Assembly (NCBI GenBank): GCA_008828725.1
Contig: MEHQ01003228.1
Span: 108,771-172,770 of the forward strand
Origin: Saccharina japonica
Lineage: Eukaryota > Sar > Phaeophyceae > Laminariales > Laminariaceae
Direction: 5' to 3'
DNA: 64,000 nt
Numbering within the stretch: the first letter of the stretch is position 1; every line of letters starts with the position of its first letter. The notes beneath the pieces are model-generated. The model had not been told where the DNA came from. It made no database searches and saw only the letters and a program-made list of their open reading frames with translations. Of the stretch, positions 33,516 through 45,205 are shown in pieces. The position numbers were made by a program, and so were the translations under genes.

Positions 33516-35153
33516 AGGTTCCCCTTCGGGATGTTGGTCACTTGAAATCCCGGAGGTGTCGCGAGGTGAAAATGGATCGCACATGCTTGATAGTTTAATT
33601 TTTGGAGCAAACCTGAAGAAGTAGACTGTAAACGTAGTAGCGACGGCTATTCCTAACGAAACAACTGTCACGAGATGATATCGTATCTGAGGTACAGTGG
33701 GCTCTCGGTGTTAAGGAACTTAGTTTGGTGTACAGGCTCAACGACTTGTTTTGTTTCTGAAGTCGATCTAACTATTTTTTTGTAGGATTTAAAGTCGATC
33801 CCACAGTGGTACTGTAGATACCACGGCTGTTCTGCGCTGTACAGCTGAGTATACAGAAGATAGTTATGACAGAGCTGTTACCCGACGAGTCCCGCCCAAA
33901 GGGAAGGAGCTGGAAACACTAGGGCGAATATACTAACTGTGCCAGTAGGCGAGATGAGGGGGGGGGTACTCATGTTGGTCCTAGATAAGAGTATTCACTC
34001 GTGCGTAATACATTTTGGGCGGGTACCCTGGTACGCGTTTAGCAGCCGAGTACTCGTCTAAGGGTGCCCGTCGAACAGCTGGATACCCTGGGCCCAAATT
34101 CTCGGCGAGTATGAAGTGTTATCCATACCCGTGACGGGTATCAGCGGTTTTGTTGTTTTTAATCGCTGCTGTAAAACACGGGTGATATTAAAATCTGTGG
34201 GGGAGGTTTTGCTGGAATCGCATACGTACATCAAACACACACGTATTATACACAATGAAAGACAGAACACAGCAAAGCAGTACTCGTTGTTCGTAGCTGT
34301 CACAACTAGATCTGCTGGACTCCTCCTGCTAATCGTACGAGTAGCTGTTTACTACGGGTCCGGCGCACGCATACAGGACACAACAACAGCCGCCACAAAG
34401 GCAACAATCTGAACAGCGGCTACTGCGTGTTCTGCAGCTTCTTCTGCTGTACTGCTGTGCTGTTCGATAAACGGCGCCTTGGTTGCTCTGTAGTTTGTAG
34501 TCAAGACTAGAGACATGCACCTGTAAAGTACAGCAGTAGTGCTACTGTACCAACATACTCGTATTCGTACGTACGTAGATAGGCCTATCGTTCGTACTCG
34601 TAAATCTGTGTATGTGTACTTTACGTAGATTCCAAAAATATTGGAACCAAATTACAAATTTACATAAAATGCGCCTGTTAATTTTCAAGCGTCTCCTACA
34701 ACTGCTACTACTGCTTTACGCAGCCCAGACAGAGCAGACGCATGCAATATGGTATCAACTACTGCTGCACGACGCTTGATGTGTGCCTCGTTCGATGTCG
34801 GTGTGGTCCTTGTTTTCTCGTGCGTGGTGCGTGCTTTGTGTGTTCCGTTCATACGGCGGGTCAAAAACGAAGCATCAAAGTTCATACGAAGGAAAAAAAG
34901 TCATACGACAGGTTGTTTAGAGTAGTTGCGAGGCGGTGTCAAGTCGGAACGTCTCCCCTGAGTTATTTGCCAGAATTCGCGACTTTGAAGGCCCAAAGCA
35001 CGCCCCACGGGCCTCGGCCGGGACCCGCACTTGCGCCGTGGTGTACACGCTGCCTCCTGCGTGCCCCGCAGCCGACAGCGCGAGACAAGACCCGCGGCCG
35101 GAGATGAAAAGTGAAAGTATTCCGGGAAAAAGTCAATTTGGTACCTATACATA
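33516..35153 (+). repeat. 1.6-kb unit, copy 1
   Basis: It starts AAGGTTCCCCTTCGGGATGT and ends AATTTGGTACCTATACATA. Contents include a TACCCGACGAGTCCCGCCC segment, a GGGTACCCTGGTACGCG segment and a GC-rich 120-bp patch (34990-35110). A second copy follows head to tail at 35188, and a third lies inverted at 58829-60451. Open frames in the GC-rich patch differ by frameshift between copies, so a conserved protein is not supported. Confidence 0.85.
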
Positions 35154-35187
35154 TCTGTCCTGCCGTTATGATATTGTATACCATGTT

Positions 35188-38100
35188 ACAAGGTTCCCCT
35201 TCGGGATGTTGGTCACTTGAAACCCGGGGGTGTCGCAAGTTGAAAATAGATCGCACATGCTTCATAATTCCCTTTTTGGAGCAAACCGTGGCATAGACTG
35301 CTGTATTGTTTGAAGGAAAAGGTAGTAGCGACGGCCATTCCTAACGAAATTAATGTGACGAGATGATATCGTATCTGAGGTACAATGAACTCCCGGTGTT
35401 AAGAAACTTCAGTTGAATGTCCAGGCTCAACGACTTATTTAGTTTCTGAAGTTGATCTTACTATTTTGTGTAGGCTTTAAAGTCGACCCCACAGTGGTGA
35501 GCTGTGTTTCTAAATTAACGTGTTATATTGTTTGTGCCAATCTCAGCTCATTCTTCTTCGCACGTACTTTATAAACTGCAGGCACCCCCTACTACTGTAT
35601 CTGGGTTGAATGGTGATTTGTTATGTCGAGTAGATTGACGAAGAACAACTCGTTAAACTTGACGCCATTTTGTGATTCGACCTAACAAAAGCGAAATCAG
35701 GATCTGGGCCAATTTATTTGTCGTGGCTTTACTCAAATCGCAATTCGTGAGGTTTTTGTCGTGAATCGTGATTGTTTTGTCGTGATTCACGACGAAAACC
35801 TCACGATTCATGACGTCATTTTGGTTACAGTTTCCTTGAAAAAAACAAAATCACGATTCATGACGTTTGTCGTGGCTCAAAATACGCCTGATCAAGGCAC
35901 TACGTAACCCACCCGACACCAACGGTATTCAATGGCTGGTACAGGGGCATATCAGCCCCTGCTTTATACGCGGCTGTGGACAGCTAGCGTCTGCCTAAAG
36001 ACACTGCTGGGTGCGGGCTGACGAGCACGCTGTGGCCTCGAAAGGAGGAGGAGATACAGCGTGAAGAAAAGCGAAGAAAATCTGAAAATCTCATGGGCCA
36101 GGCAGAGCAGACGACATGTCAGCGAGATTGGAACCTCGCGCGGACCTGGCCTGGCCGACGGCGCGTGAGGTTGGAATATGATAGACCGTGTCGGGCCTCT
36201 GCCCATGGTTTGAATCACGGAATAGGTCGGGTGCGGTCGGCCCGGCACGGCCTGGCCGTGACCTACCTGCGAGAGTTGGCCCCACCCTCAAATACCGTTG
36301 GATTTGAAAATATCGGATTTTTGAAAATTTGAAAATATCAAACGTGACGAAAAAGCACCTATTTTCGTTCGGAAAGAAACATCACGAATCGTGATATTTT
36401 GTCATGCCAAAACGTCACGAATCGTGATTTTGTTTTTGTTCGTTAGGAACGGCCTTAATACTGTTTTGTAGTAAATGCGCCTGAGAAAAAGGTACTTCGT
36501 GTGTAATCCACGCAACCCAACGGTGTATCCAAAGACCGGTATAAGGGCATACAGCTGAATCTGCTGCGTACACCGATTGTGGACAGCAAGCGGCTCCTCA
36601 AAGCAACCGCTGGGTGCTGGCGAACGCGCAGGTTGCGGCCTCGAAACCTCGAGGAGGCGGCACAGCGCAAACAAAAATGAAGCAAGTATCCTGAGAATCC
36701 GGGCGAGGCCAAACAGACGACCTGTGAGCTTGGCATCTCGCCAGCCGGGCCACACCGGCGGCGCGGGAGATTGAAATATCACAGGCTATGTCGGGATGCG
36801 GTCCGTGACTTGAAAATCTATTACAAGCCCGGCCCGGCCCGGCCCCACTCGCCCACCACACGCAAATATTCTAGGATAACGAACTTTCTTGGATATGAAA
36901 AATGTCACCAACCGTGACATAAACTGTGACATACCTAAAAAATCACGAATCGTGATATTGTGATGTAATAAATGTCGCGCGAATCGTGAGTTTCGTTTTG
37001 TGTTCGTTATTATGAATGACCCTCAGCAGCCCTCGCAGGATACTGCTACAGCAACACATATCATACAGAGTACATAGAGTGCAAAGAGTTCAGCACGAAT
37101 GCTATATACACAGAGCACACCTAGAGTACACACATACGACAGAAGTGACTGTACACAGAACAGTACCGACAGCATAGCACAGAGCACGTACAATACACAA
37201 TACACTTAACGAGTGAGTACGCGGAGCACACGCAGTTATATCTAGCTACTGTGCTGGAGAGCAGAGTGTCGCACACAACAGTACACAAGGATTTATCACG
37301 GCTGTTCTGCGCTGCACAGCTGAGTATACACAAGATGGTTATGACAGAGCTATTGCCCGACGAGTCCCGCCCCGGTCTTAGATAAGAAGAGTATTTACTA
37401 CCTTTTGGCCGGGTACCCTGGTACGTGTTTAGCAGCTGAATACTCGTCTAGGGAACCCGTCGAACAGCTGGGTACCCGGGTGCCCGTGGCCCAATTTCTC
37501 CGCGAGTATGAAGCGTTATCCATACCCGTAACGGGTGCCGTAGCTGTTTCGTTGTTTTAAATCGCTGCTGTACTGCGCGGGTACTTTAAAGCAGAGGGAG
37601 AGGTTTCGCTGGAATCGCATACATCAAACATACACACACGCATACACAAAGAAAGACATAACACAGCAGTAGTTCGTAACTGTCACAACTAGACCTGCTG
37701 GATCCCCCCTGCTAGCTGTGTGCTACGGGTCCTGCGCACGCAAACAGGACACCACAACTGTCACAAAGGCAACAATCTGAACAGCGGCTACTGCGTGTTA
37801 TGCAGCTTCATCTGCTGTACTGCTGTGCTGTTGGATGGCGCATCGCCTGCTTTGTATTTTATAGTCTAGAGTCGAGACATGTACCCGTAAAATACAGCAG
37901 TACTCGTAGTACTACTGTACCAACATATACGTATTCGTACGGAGATCGGTCTATCGTTTACGTAGATAGAGAGAGGTAGATATGACATGATTACTACTCG
38001 TAGATCTGTGTATGTACTCTACGTAGATTCCAAAATATTGGAATCAAATTACAAATTTACATGACATGAGCATGGAATTGTTTAAGCGTCTCGAGCAACT

Positions 38101-38517
38101 GCTACTGCTGTACACAGCCCACAGAGAGCAGACGCATGTAACATGGTATCAACAACTAACTGCTGCACGGCACTTGATGTGTGCCTCGTTCAATGTCGGC
38201 GTGATCCTTGTTGTCTCGTGCGTGCATCAAAGTTCGTACGGATGAAGAAACAAAAAAAAACAATCGTACGATAGGTTTTCCATAGTACTTGCGAGGCGGT
38301 GTCAAGGCGGAACGCCTCCCCTGAGTTATTTGCAAGAATTCACAATTTTGAAGCCCCAAAGCACGCCCCACGGGCCTCGGCCAGGACCCGCACTTGCGCC
38401 GCGGTGTACACGCGCCCCCCCTGCGTGCCCCGCAGCCGATAGCGCGAGAAAAGACCCGCGGCGGGAGATGAAAAGTGAAAGTATTCCGGGAAAATGTCGA
38501 TTTGGTACCTATACATA
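35188..38517 (+). repeat. 1.6-kb unit, copy 2, interrupted by 1.8 kb
   Basis: The unit runs 35188-35499, is interrupted, then resumes at 37296 (ATCACGGCTGTTCTGCGCTG) and ends at 38517. The first bases of a third head-to-tail unit (AAGGCTCCCCTTCGGGG) follow at 38516-38540 and then fade. The arrangement is a short tandem array. Confidence 0.8.
35500..37295. mobile_element. Insertion inside unit copy 2, with inverted AATCGTGA motifs and an internal duplication
   Basis: Extra sequence relative to copies 1 and 3. Many TCACGAATCGTGA palindrome halves occur near its edges and middle (35735-35880, 36370-36460, 36900-37010). A 270-bp block at 36560-36860 is a diverged copy of 35970-36270, sharing GTGGACAGC, GCTGGGTGC, GGCCTCGAAA.. 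and GGCCCGGC. Minus-strand frames at 35964-36248 and 36402-36782 are related to each other through this duplication. Class unknown. Confidence 0.55.
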
Positions 38518-38654
38518 CAAGGCTCCCCTTCGGGGAGTGGGGTGGTCCCCGTGGGGTGACGCAAGCTGGCATGCGACAGGGACAAAACTATCACTCGTCA
38601 TTAATAGCGGTCACTCGCCAATAATAGCGGTACTCGTAGTCGTAATTGAGGGAT

Positions 38655-38840
38655 TCTTCCTAACAAACGCAACATGATTCCATAAATTGGGGTTACATAT
38701 CACCAGACAAAACCCGTTTTGTCGCGAATCGTGACGTCGATGTTGCTGAAGTTTGTAAAAAACAAAATGTCAAGATTCGCGAAGGTGTCAGCTTTTTTCG
38801 TCGCGATGGAATAATTTGTTTTTGTTCGTGAGGAATGACA
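38655..38840. mobile_element. Short inverted-repeat element
   Basis: The left end GGATTCTTCCTAACAAACG and the right end GTTTTTGTTCGTGAGGAATGA form an imperfect inverted repeat around 150 bp that again contain GCGAATCGTGA-type words. CCATTCCTAACGAA, the same terminus, is seen at 33650, 35335, 36440 and 60300, so it marks a family. Confidence 0.4.
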
Positions 38841-39052
38841 GTACTTAGGTGCCACAGCAAACACCGTATACGTATACGTACAGCAAGCCCTGCGTACAGT
38901 TAGGGGCGACAGTAACGCTTATTCCGCCGCAATATCATGTCTTGTCTTATCGTATCGATCAAAACAACCCTAGGAAAAATAAATAAACGGAAATCGTATT
39001 TTCTTGAATATATTGAATAAACACTACCTACTGGCTGAACTTTGATCGCCGG

Positions 39053-39529
39053 TTACTCCGGATGATGGTGGAGTTTGTTCTTCATACTCGCGGCCATGGC
39101 TTCCGGGTCGCCGCGGGTGTATTCGTCCATCACGTCAAAAAAATATTCAGAATTGAAAGAGAAATGGCCGAAAAGGACTACATTTTTCATCTGTTCTTGC
39201 GCAGAATCATTTGCCTCATTTACTTCAATACACTAATAAATTAATACTTGCTTTAGGTTATAGGCTATCTATCAAAACAAACCACAGTAAAATCCGCGTT
39301 GTTGCAGAGGAAAAACCCACGCTCAAAAAAGGCCACTTTAGTGTGTTTTGGCTGTATATGTTACGCTTCTTTCACAAATAAATGAACAACCCTCAACTAT
39401 TTTTTCGGGTCTCCACAGCAGTAATTCGTTTCTCATAGTATTCCCTACCACTGTGTACCTAAAAATAAAGACCGTTTTCATATTTATATTCAGTCCAAAC
39501 GGTCGTTATATTTACGGACAAAGCTTCAT
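39053..39529 (-). CDS. Putative small spliced gene, 3 exons, about 95 residues
   Basis: Minus-strand exons joined by canonical sites: exon 1 39529-39516 (ATG), intron 39515-39459 (GTAAAT...TTTTTAG), exon 2 39458-39365, intron 39364-39233 (GTAACA...TTATTAG), exon 3 39232-39053 ending TAA. Phases fit (2, then 0). Exon 2 encodes NTMRNELLLWRPEKIVEGC and exon 3 encodes SFNSEYFFDVMDEYTRGDPE and MKNKLHHHPE, with balanced, non-repetitive composition unlike the surrounding repeats. I do not recognise the product. The first exon is only 14 bases and uncertain; translation could begin at the Met in exon 2, or upstream exons may exist. It lies between an inverted-repeat element and a CTG microsatellite, outside identified transposons. 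The splicing is an inference from sequence. Confidence 0.45.
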
Positions 39530-39605
39530 ATGCGTACGATTGATTGTAGTATAATAGGGAGACTACCAGCATTGCTGAGCAATATTACCAGGCAGTAGCC
39601 ATCAT

Positions 39606-39644
<39 letters not shown>

Positions 39645-39660
39645 GTTGCTGCTGCTGCTG
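39606..39660 (+). repeat. (CTG)n microsatellite, interrupted
   Basis: About 13 uninterrupted CTG/GCT units, then TGTTGCTG and four more units. The following CAGCAGCAG can pair with it. Such tracts are unstable. Confidence 0.95.
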
Positions 39661-40854
39661 ACACAGCAGCAGATCCGGACAATGACTGCTGGAGCTGGTT
39701 GGTGCTAACTGCGCATCAGCGTCCGGGGTCGGCTGCGGCTACGGTTTTAACTGCTCATCGGCGTCCGGGGTCGTCTACCGCTGCCTGCGGTTTTCAAGAG
39801 TTAAGTGACGTGGTCAGAGTTCCGCAGGCGCAAGTAGCAGGTTTGGCTGCAACTGCAGCCAACCAAGCATTGTGCGCGCGATCGCCGCTGCGCATGGGCT
39901 GGGTCATCCTGCCGCTGCTGCCGCTGCTGCTGTTGCTTGCTTGCTGCAGCTGCTTCTGCTTGCTGCTTGCAGATACTGCTCAATGCTGCTACTCAATGCT
40001 GCTGCAGCTGTTGGTTTTGATCTGGCACGGACGGCTGCTGCCTTAACGTGTCGGCAGTCATCGCCATGAGCGCTGGAGTTCCGCGAGACAAGCGGGCTTG
40101 GGCCTCGTCTATTGTGGGCTGTGGGTTGTGTCGTAGAGTGCTTACCCCAGGAGCTACTGTTCAAAGTGCAAGCAGCGTCACGAGCAGAGAGTACCTTGCA
40201 GGCAGCTCGAACAAGGCTGCCCAACATCAACACGCACGTACGAGTAGCATGGAACTGATTTTTGTTTTGGTTTTTGGGCCGTTCATCATGACGACGACAT
40301 TTGACTGGCTCTGATTGGTTTATTTTCTAAAGGTCAAAAGTTTCATTTTTCATTTCAACTGGGTCTCGTGACATAAAAAGAGCCAGTTTTGGCGTAAATA
40401 CGTGTTAAATGACAGTGCCAACAGTAGCAGTAAGAAGTAGCAAACATTGTATGTAGGAGTACTGTAGTAATTTGTGACCAATGCCAGGATTCGCGAAAGT
40501 GCCAGTTGTTTTTTGTCACGGTTCGTGTTTGTATGTTTTCGCAATACGTGTGTATACCAAATCTAAAATCACTTGTATAATATATGATCTCGATATGACA
40601 CGTGTCATCGTGTTTCGCGTGATTTGATAAGGAAAAACCGCCGTTCACCCAAGTTGACCGAAAGCAATAGCAGAAACCAGACCACCATGAAAAATACCCG
40701 ATATCCGATCGTGTCAGAAGAGAGACTCAAAAATCGCAAAAAACGAGGGAACGAAGCAAGAGGGTACGCGAGCCCCTATCGCCTGGCTCACGAGCACACG
40801 CGAGTCGCTGTCCGGTGCAAACTCACAAAAAAAACAGCAAGCAACGATACTGCT
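39661..40854. other. CTG/CAG-rich sequence, no gene recognised; one basic frame at 40624-40866
   Basis: A 40-bp direct duplication (GCGTCCGGGGTCG) sits at 39718-39770. Frames at 39699-40069 are Leu/Ala/Cys-rich through CTG composition. At 40624-40866 (+) a Lys/Arg-rich frame (RKNRRSPKLTESNSRNQT ...) is not repeat-derived but shows no motif. Confidence 0.35.
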
Positions 40855-41226
40855 GTAGAGTTGTAACCCGGCCTCAGAATTCTGGCCCGGGTACCCGGCC
40901 CGGTTTTGAGGGATTCAGACTGGCCCGGACCGGGTACCCAGCGGATCGGAGGACCCGGGTACCCGGGTACCCGGGTACCCGGGGTATCATACCGTATTTA
41001 CCCCCCCCGCTTGCTTTTACCGGCTTGAAAGCTGAAAGGTACTCAAATGACGTGGTAAGGAGGCAGGTGCACTGGGAGAGCAAGACATGATTTTGTCTCT
41101 GACTATACGATGAATCTTGACAAATAACAGAAGGCAAGGGGGGTGGATATCTCTACTTTGTGGCAAAGTTAAAATAGCGTAAGGTTAGACTGGGTTTTGT
41201 TTTCTGTGATGTTTGATACATGATAC

Positions 41227-42006
41227 ATGATACTGACCTGTGATACTGCTGTCATACCCTTGTTGCCTATTGCGCTCGTCATCAGCAAAATCCTACTTCG
41301 AGTACGATTGCTCGAATTTCATGCGACAAATGCCGTCACCGACAGACAGCAGAGGAGAATAAATACATGTACGATATTGTGGGTGGTCTCGTGTGAGAGC
41401 TCCTCGGGTTTTCTTAGACGTATATTTGAGCCTTTTTCGCGATATCTCGCGATGAGGTCCACCCGGCGGCACGCAACTCGCTCATCGTGCTCGACGATGC
41501 CTGCTCTGCTTACTCTGCAAAGGGCGGCCTCGGCCTTGCCCTACACGAGGGCCACGGGGGTACGTTTGTTTGAGGATTTATTGCCTACTTGTCGCAGGCT
41601 CGCCATACGAACGCACGTCGTTTTTTTTTCTGACAGTCCCGTGCGGGATGATTATCTGTTTTGGAGCTTACGAGACCCCAAAAATATTTACCGCATGCGC
41701 TCCTCAGGAGCGTGTCGGGGGAATAGATCGGTTTACGTGCCAGTCGGCCTGGATATAGTACCGGGCAGGGCCTCGCGTTCGCTCGCGGGCGTGAACATGC
41801 GGGCGGTGGGCGCTGCAGCAACGTTTACCAAGAATATGGTGATGGAGAGCGCACATACAAAACACACACGCTCTTTTTTTTCACACGCAGCTACATGCAT
41901 AGTTAAATATTCCGTTTGGTTATGTCAACGACGAACCCGGATTTTTATAATACCACGTACTACTGCTGTACTGCTGATATACACGTACGTACGTACGCAC
42001 GTATGA
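41227..42006 (+). CDS. Unrecognised open frame, 259 residues, inside the TIR element
   Basis: One of the longest single frames in the window. It begins in TGATAC-rich sequence and crosses a GC-richer stretch (41430-41560). Residues such as LRRIFEPFSRYLAMRS and FEDLLPTCRRLAIRTHVVFF are plausible, but a competing frame over 41448-41565 (EVHPAARNSLIVLDDA...) looks just as protein-like, so the true frame is unclear. No domain recognised. The C-terminal part runs into ACGTACGTACG repeats and is unlikely to be real coding. Confidence 0.2.
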   Translation: MILTCDTAVIPLLPIALVISKILLRVRLLEFHATNAVTDRQQRRINTCTILWVVSCESSSGFLRRIFEPFSRYLAMRSTRRHATRSSCSTMPALLTLQRAASALPYTRATGVRLFEDLLPTCRRLAIRTHVVFFSDSPVRDDYLFWSLRDPKNIYRMRSSGACRGNRSVYVPVGLDIVPGRASRSLAGVNMRAVGAAATFTKNMVMESAHTKHTRSFFSHAATCIVKYSVWLCQRRTRIFIIPRTTAVLLIYTYVRTHV

Positions 42007-42699
42007 TACAATAGTACCGGCACCACAGCAGAAACAGACCTGTGTACCAGGTTCATGCGTGCGTGGTACACCAGTGTGATACTATGATACTATTAACACT
42101 GCTGTTTGTTGTTTCTGTTCGTATGCGAGCGATGGACACTCCAACTTTCCCAATAAAATTACGGTGATGGTCGAAAACTTGTTTTTTTTTCGAAAAAAGT
42201 GGTTCCGAATTCATTACCGGTATACGTATACTCGTGCCCGTGTTGCATTTATAGTTGTCCCGTGGGCTACATGCAAGATCCAAGATTGATTAAGTTTTTA
42301 TTCTCGATGCTGGATTTTACGAACTACTCACCGCTGATACACGTACGAATTTGTATAGCTTACTGCTGATATACACGTACACGTACGTACGTACGTATCA
42401 GAGTACCTGAGTACCACGGGGGGATATTTACAAAAGTAATAAGAAATTCGGGAGCCGTTATATTGAAGTTAATATAAAACGCATCCTCTCCTCTCATGTA
42501 AATAAGAACCCTAGCCTCCGTTTGTGAGTGTTTCTCATTAGGTGTCCTGCACTACTGTTGTACACCCCTTGGCAGTACGGAGTCGCTTTGTTCGCCCTAA
42601 GCTTAGCTACTAATCTATCTCAGTAGACTACTCCTCGCCGTTACGGGCATTGCGCGTAGCAGCAGGCGGGCGTCAGCCCGCCGCGGCGAAGCCCCTCTT

Positions 42700-43166
42700 G
42701 TATAATGTATATTTATGCTGGGGAAATATTGGCCTACACGCCCACACTATACGTATCGAAACAGATGAACAGACCTCGCTCCTCCCTCTCTGCTATCCAA
42801 TATCAACTATCAAGCCCGCACGGGGAAACCATTGTGTTCGATCTATTTCCTCAACCCCTCCGTTTCTCCGATATCAGCAAGATCGAGGGACTTCTGAACT
42901 ATGTTCTGGGTTCTGAATTGACAACAAAAAGCTAAGAAATGAACACATGCAAATTATGCCAGCTACTCTGCTAGATATTGGGCAAGTGCTTCGTGTTGGA
43001 ACAATTCAATCATCGAACCTCGGCCAATAACTCAGGCAATCAATGCAGCCTACCTAAGAGACAACGACATAAGAATCGACCGCACTCCGGAGACCCCGAG
43101 CAAAAAACAACAACAAAACATCAGCAAAAAGGCATTTCTTCGTAGTTGGCCAGGACGCTGTAAGCG
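42700..43166 (+). pseudogene. Coding-like islands in three frames, unidentified protein
   Basis: Three consecutive islands have protein-like composition. The first is 42705-42935 (SKQMNRPRSSLSAIQYQLSS, FDLFPQPLRFSDISKIEGLL). The second is about 42903-43030 (KLRNEHMQIMPATLLDIGQV). The third is about 43008-43168 (EPRPITQAINAAYLRDNDIR, then SKKQQQNISKKAFLRSWPGR), followed by GTGAGC, which could be a splice donor. Each frame ends near where the next begins, as in a frameshifted gene or short exons. No family recognised. A hairpin GGCGGGCGTCAGCCCGCC lies 20 bases upstream. Confidence 0.35.
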
Positions 43167-43564
43167 GTGAGCTGCGAGCATGTGCGCTGTGCGCTGTGCG
43201 CAGCAAGTTTTCAGGGGCTCCGTACGTTTTGGGGGGCTCCGTATATCGTAGAACCGGGTACCTGGGTACCCGGGTACCCGGGGCACAGATACCCGTGGGT
43301 CGCAGACTTGGACCGGTCCGGTTCCGGTCCCGGCCGGGCCGGGTACCCCCCACCGGGTACCCGGTTCTCGCCCAGCCGGGTTACAACTCTACACTGCTGT
43401 CATATTGGTGCTGTACTGCCGCTGCCATTGTTGGTGTATCATAGTTTGGCTCGTAGAAATGTACCAGCCATGCAGGTACGTATCAGAGTGTTGCGCGTAT
43501 CTGGCCTTATCATTCTGGGCGGAAATGTAAAGAACGTTTGGATATTAATGTAAATATATGACAG

Positions 43565-45010
43565 GTTCTTACATTTCCGAACAAAGTGGTGGTAGTTAAA
43601 AACAATCGAGCATCGTATGTATGATACGAAAGAGTGCGATCGTTTCGTGCACCCACAGACCTGTGCTGTGCTGCACCAGCACCGAGCCCCACGTCCTGTG
43701 TGTAAACGTATGATACTATACAGCAGGAAGCAGCACCACCGTAGGACTGCGAGAGCACTGCTGCTGCTGTCGCTGCTGTGTCACGACCTGGTACGTACGA
43801 AGAGTATGCATGATACGTACCTATCTCTGGTATACTTCAACACGAACGCACCCGTGCTTGTATTTTCGAAAAGTATATTCTACGGGTACAGCAGCGCGTA
43901 CGGAAACGAGTTTGCGCGGGGAGATAAAAGCGTACGTATCCGCATGCAGATCTAGTGATGCAGCAGTATGCCGTGATACACACATCAGGCCACCCTGCTG
44001 CACAACAACAGATAGGCCCCAACGGCGTCACGCTGCTGCTGTTGTTTGAGCGCATGTCCGAAGTATATGCTCGACGTGCCGTCCGATCGATGCCCTCCTT
44101 GTGGCGTGCGCGTGTGCTCTCTTGCTGCATGTGCCCTCTTCGAAATCTATGCAGGCTGAAATAATCGTAATTGCTCGTTATTCATACGGCTACAGTGTGT
44201 ACCGAAGGCGGGGCGTTTTCCGCGACTGCGGAGGGAATTTTTTCAAAGCGCACATAATTCGTAAAGCGGGTTTCACGTTGCCGGAAATAGTTGGTAAATA
44301 ACGTTTGGAACTTTACATTTTTTTCCGAACAGAGTGGTACTTGAAAAAACCCGAGCATCGTATATACGAAAGAGTGCGACCGTTTCGAGCACCCACAGAC
44401 ATGTGATGAACCAGCACGCGAGCCCCACGTCCTGTGTGTAGACGTATGATACTACACAGCAGCAAGCAGCAGCAGCGTAGGATCACGGGTAGGTGCTGCT
44501 GCTGTTCTCGCTGCTGTATCACGACCTGGTACGTACGAAGAGTATGCATGATACGTACCTGGTACTAATTCAACACGTACGTGCTTGTTGTATTTCGAAA
44601 GGTATAGTCTACGATTACTACAGCAGCACAGTGTGTGCGAACGGAAACCAGTGTTGCGCGGGGAGATAAACACGTACCAGGTATGTATCCACGCAGACCT
44701 GGCGATGTAGCAGTATGCCATGAAACACAAATACATCACGATCCCTTCAGCCTTGATGGGTTCCGAAGAGGGCACATGCAGCAAGAGCACACGCGCACGC
44801 CACAACAAGTAGGGCATCGATCGGACGACACGTCGACCATATTTCGAACATGCGCCCATACAACAGCAGCACAGCGTGACACCGTTGGGGCATATCGGTC
44901 ATTGTGCAGCAGGGCGGCCTGATTGTCCGTGAAGTATAGGGCTACAGGCTACAGGGTGTGGCAAAGGCGGGGCGTTTTTCACAGAAGAAGCGGGTTTCAC
45001 GTTGCTCTGG
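43565..45010 (+). repeat. Tandem duplication of about 740 bp with one inverted internal module
   Basis: Copy 1 (43565-44285) and copy 2 (44310-45010) are in direct orientation, sharing CGAAAGAGTGCGA.CGTTTCG, GCACCCACAGAC, GAGCCCCACGTCCTGTGTGT and GACCTGGTACGTACGAAGAG, and later GGCGGGGCGTTTT and GCGGGTTTCACGTTGC. Between these shared flanks, 43984-44160 in copy 1 matches the reverse complement of 44745-44922 in copy 2. Frames here are short and CTG-driven. Confidence 0.8.
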
Positions 45011-45014
45011 TAGG

Positions 45015-45205
45015 CTCGGCCGAGTGGGACGGGGTACCCCGCGGAACCGACTCTATTTTTTCGGCTTCGCGAACGCCCCGCGCGGGCCACGGGCCGCGGT
45101 CGTGGGCGAGGGCCGGGGGGCGCGCTCCCCGGCCGGCCCCCCGCGGGTCGGGCCCGGCGCCGGCGAGTTCGGCCGGGAGGGCGAGGCACGAAAACGCGCC
45201 GCCGG
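45015..45205. other. Very GC-rich patch
   Basis: About 190 bases made mostly of G and C (GGCCGCGGTCGTGGGCGAGG, CCCCGGCCGGCCCCCCGCGG) set in AT-richer DNA. It resembles the GC-rich patch in the 1.6-kb unit (CACGGGCCTCGGCC). Long frames on both strands here result from composition. Confidence 0.7.

Larger units (their letters stand above)
40855..43392. mobile_element. Putative DNA transposon of about 2.5 kb with long GC-rich inverted ends
   Basis: The left end GTAGAGTTGTAACCCGGC... (40855-41000) and the right end ...GCCGGGTTACAACTCTAC (43235-43392) are inverted copies over about 150 bp, both rich in GGTACCCGG blocks. ACTGCT flanks both ends (40849-40854 and 43393-43398), a candidate 6-bp target duplication, though ACTGCT is common nearby. 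Inside are coding-like islands (41227-42006 and 42705-43166) that could be a decayed transposase, but no catalytic motif is recognisable. Confidence 0.55.
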
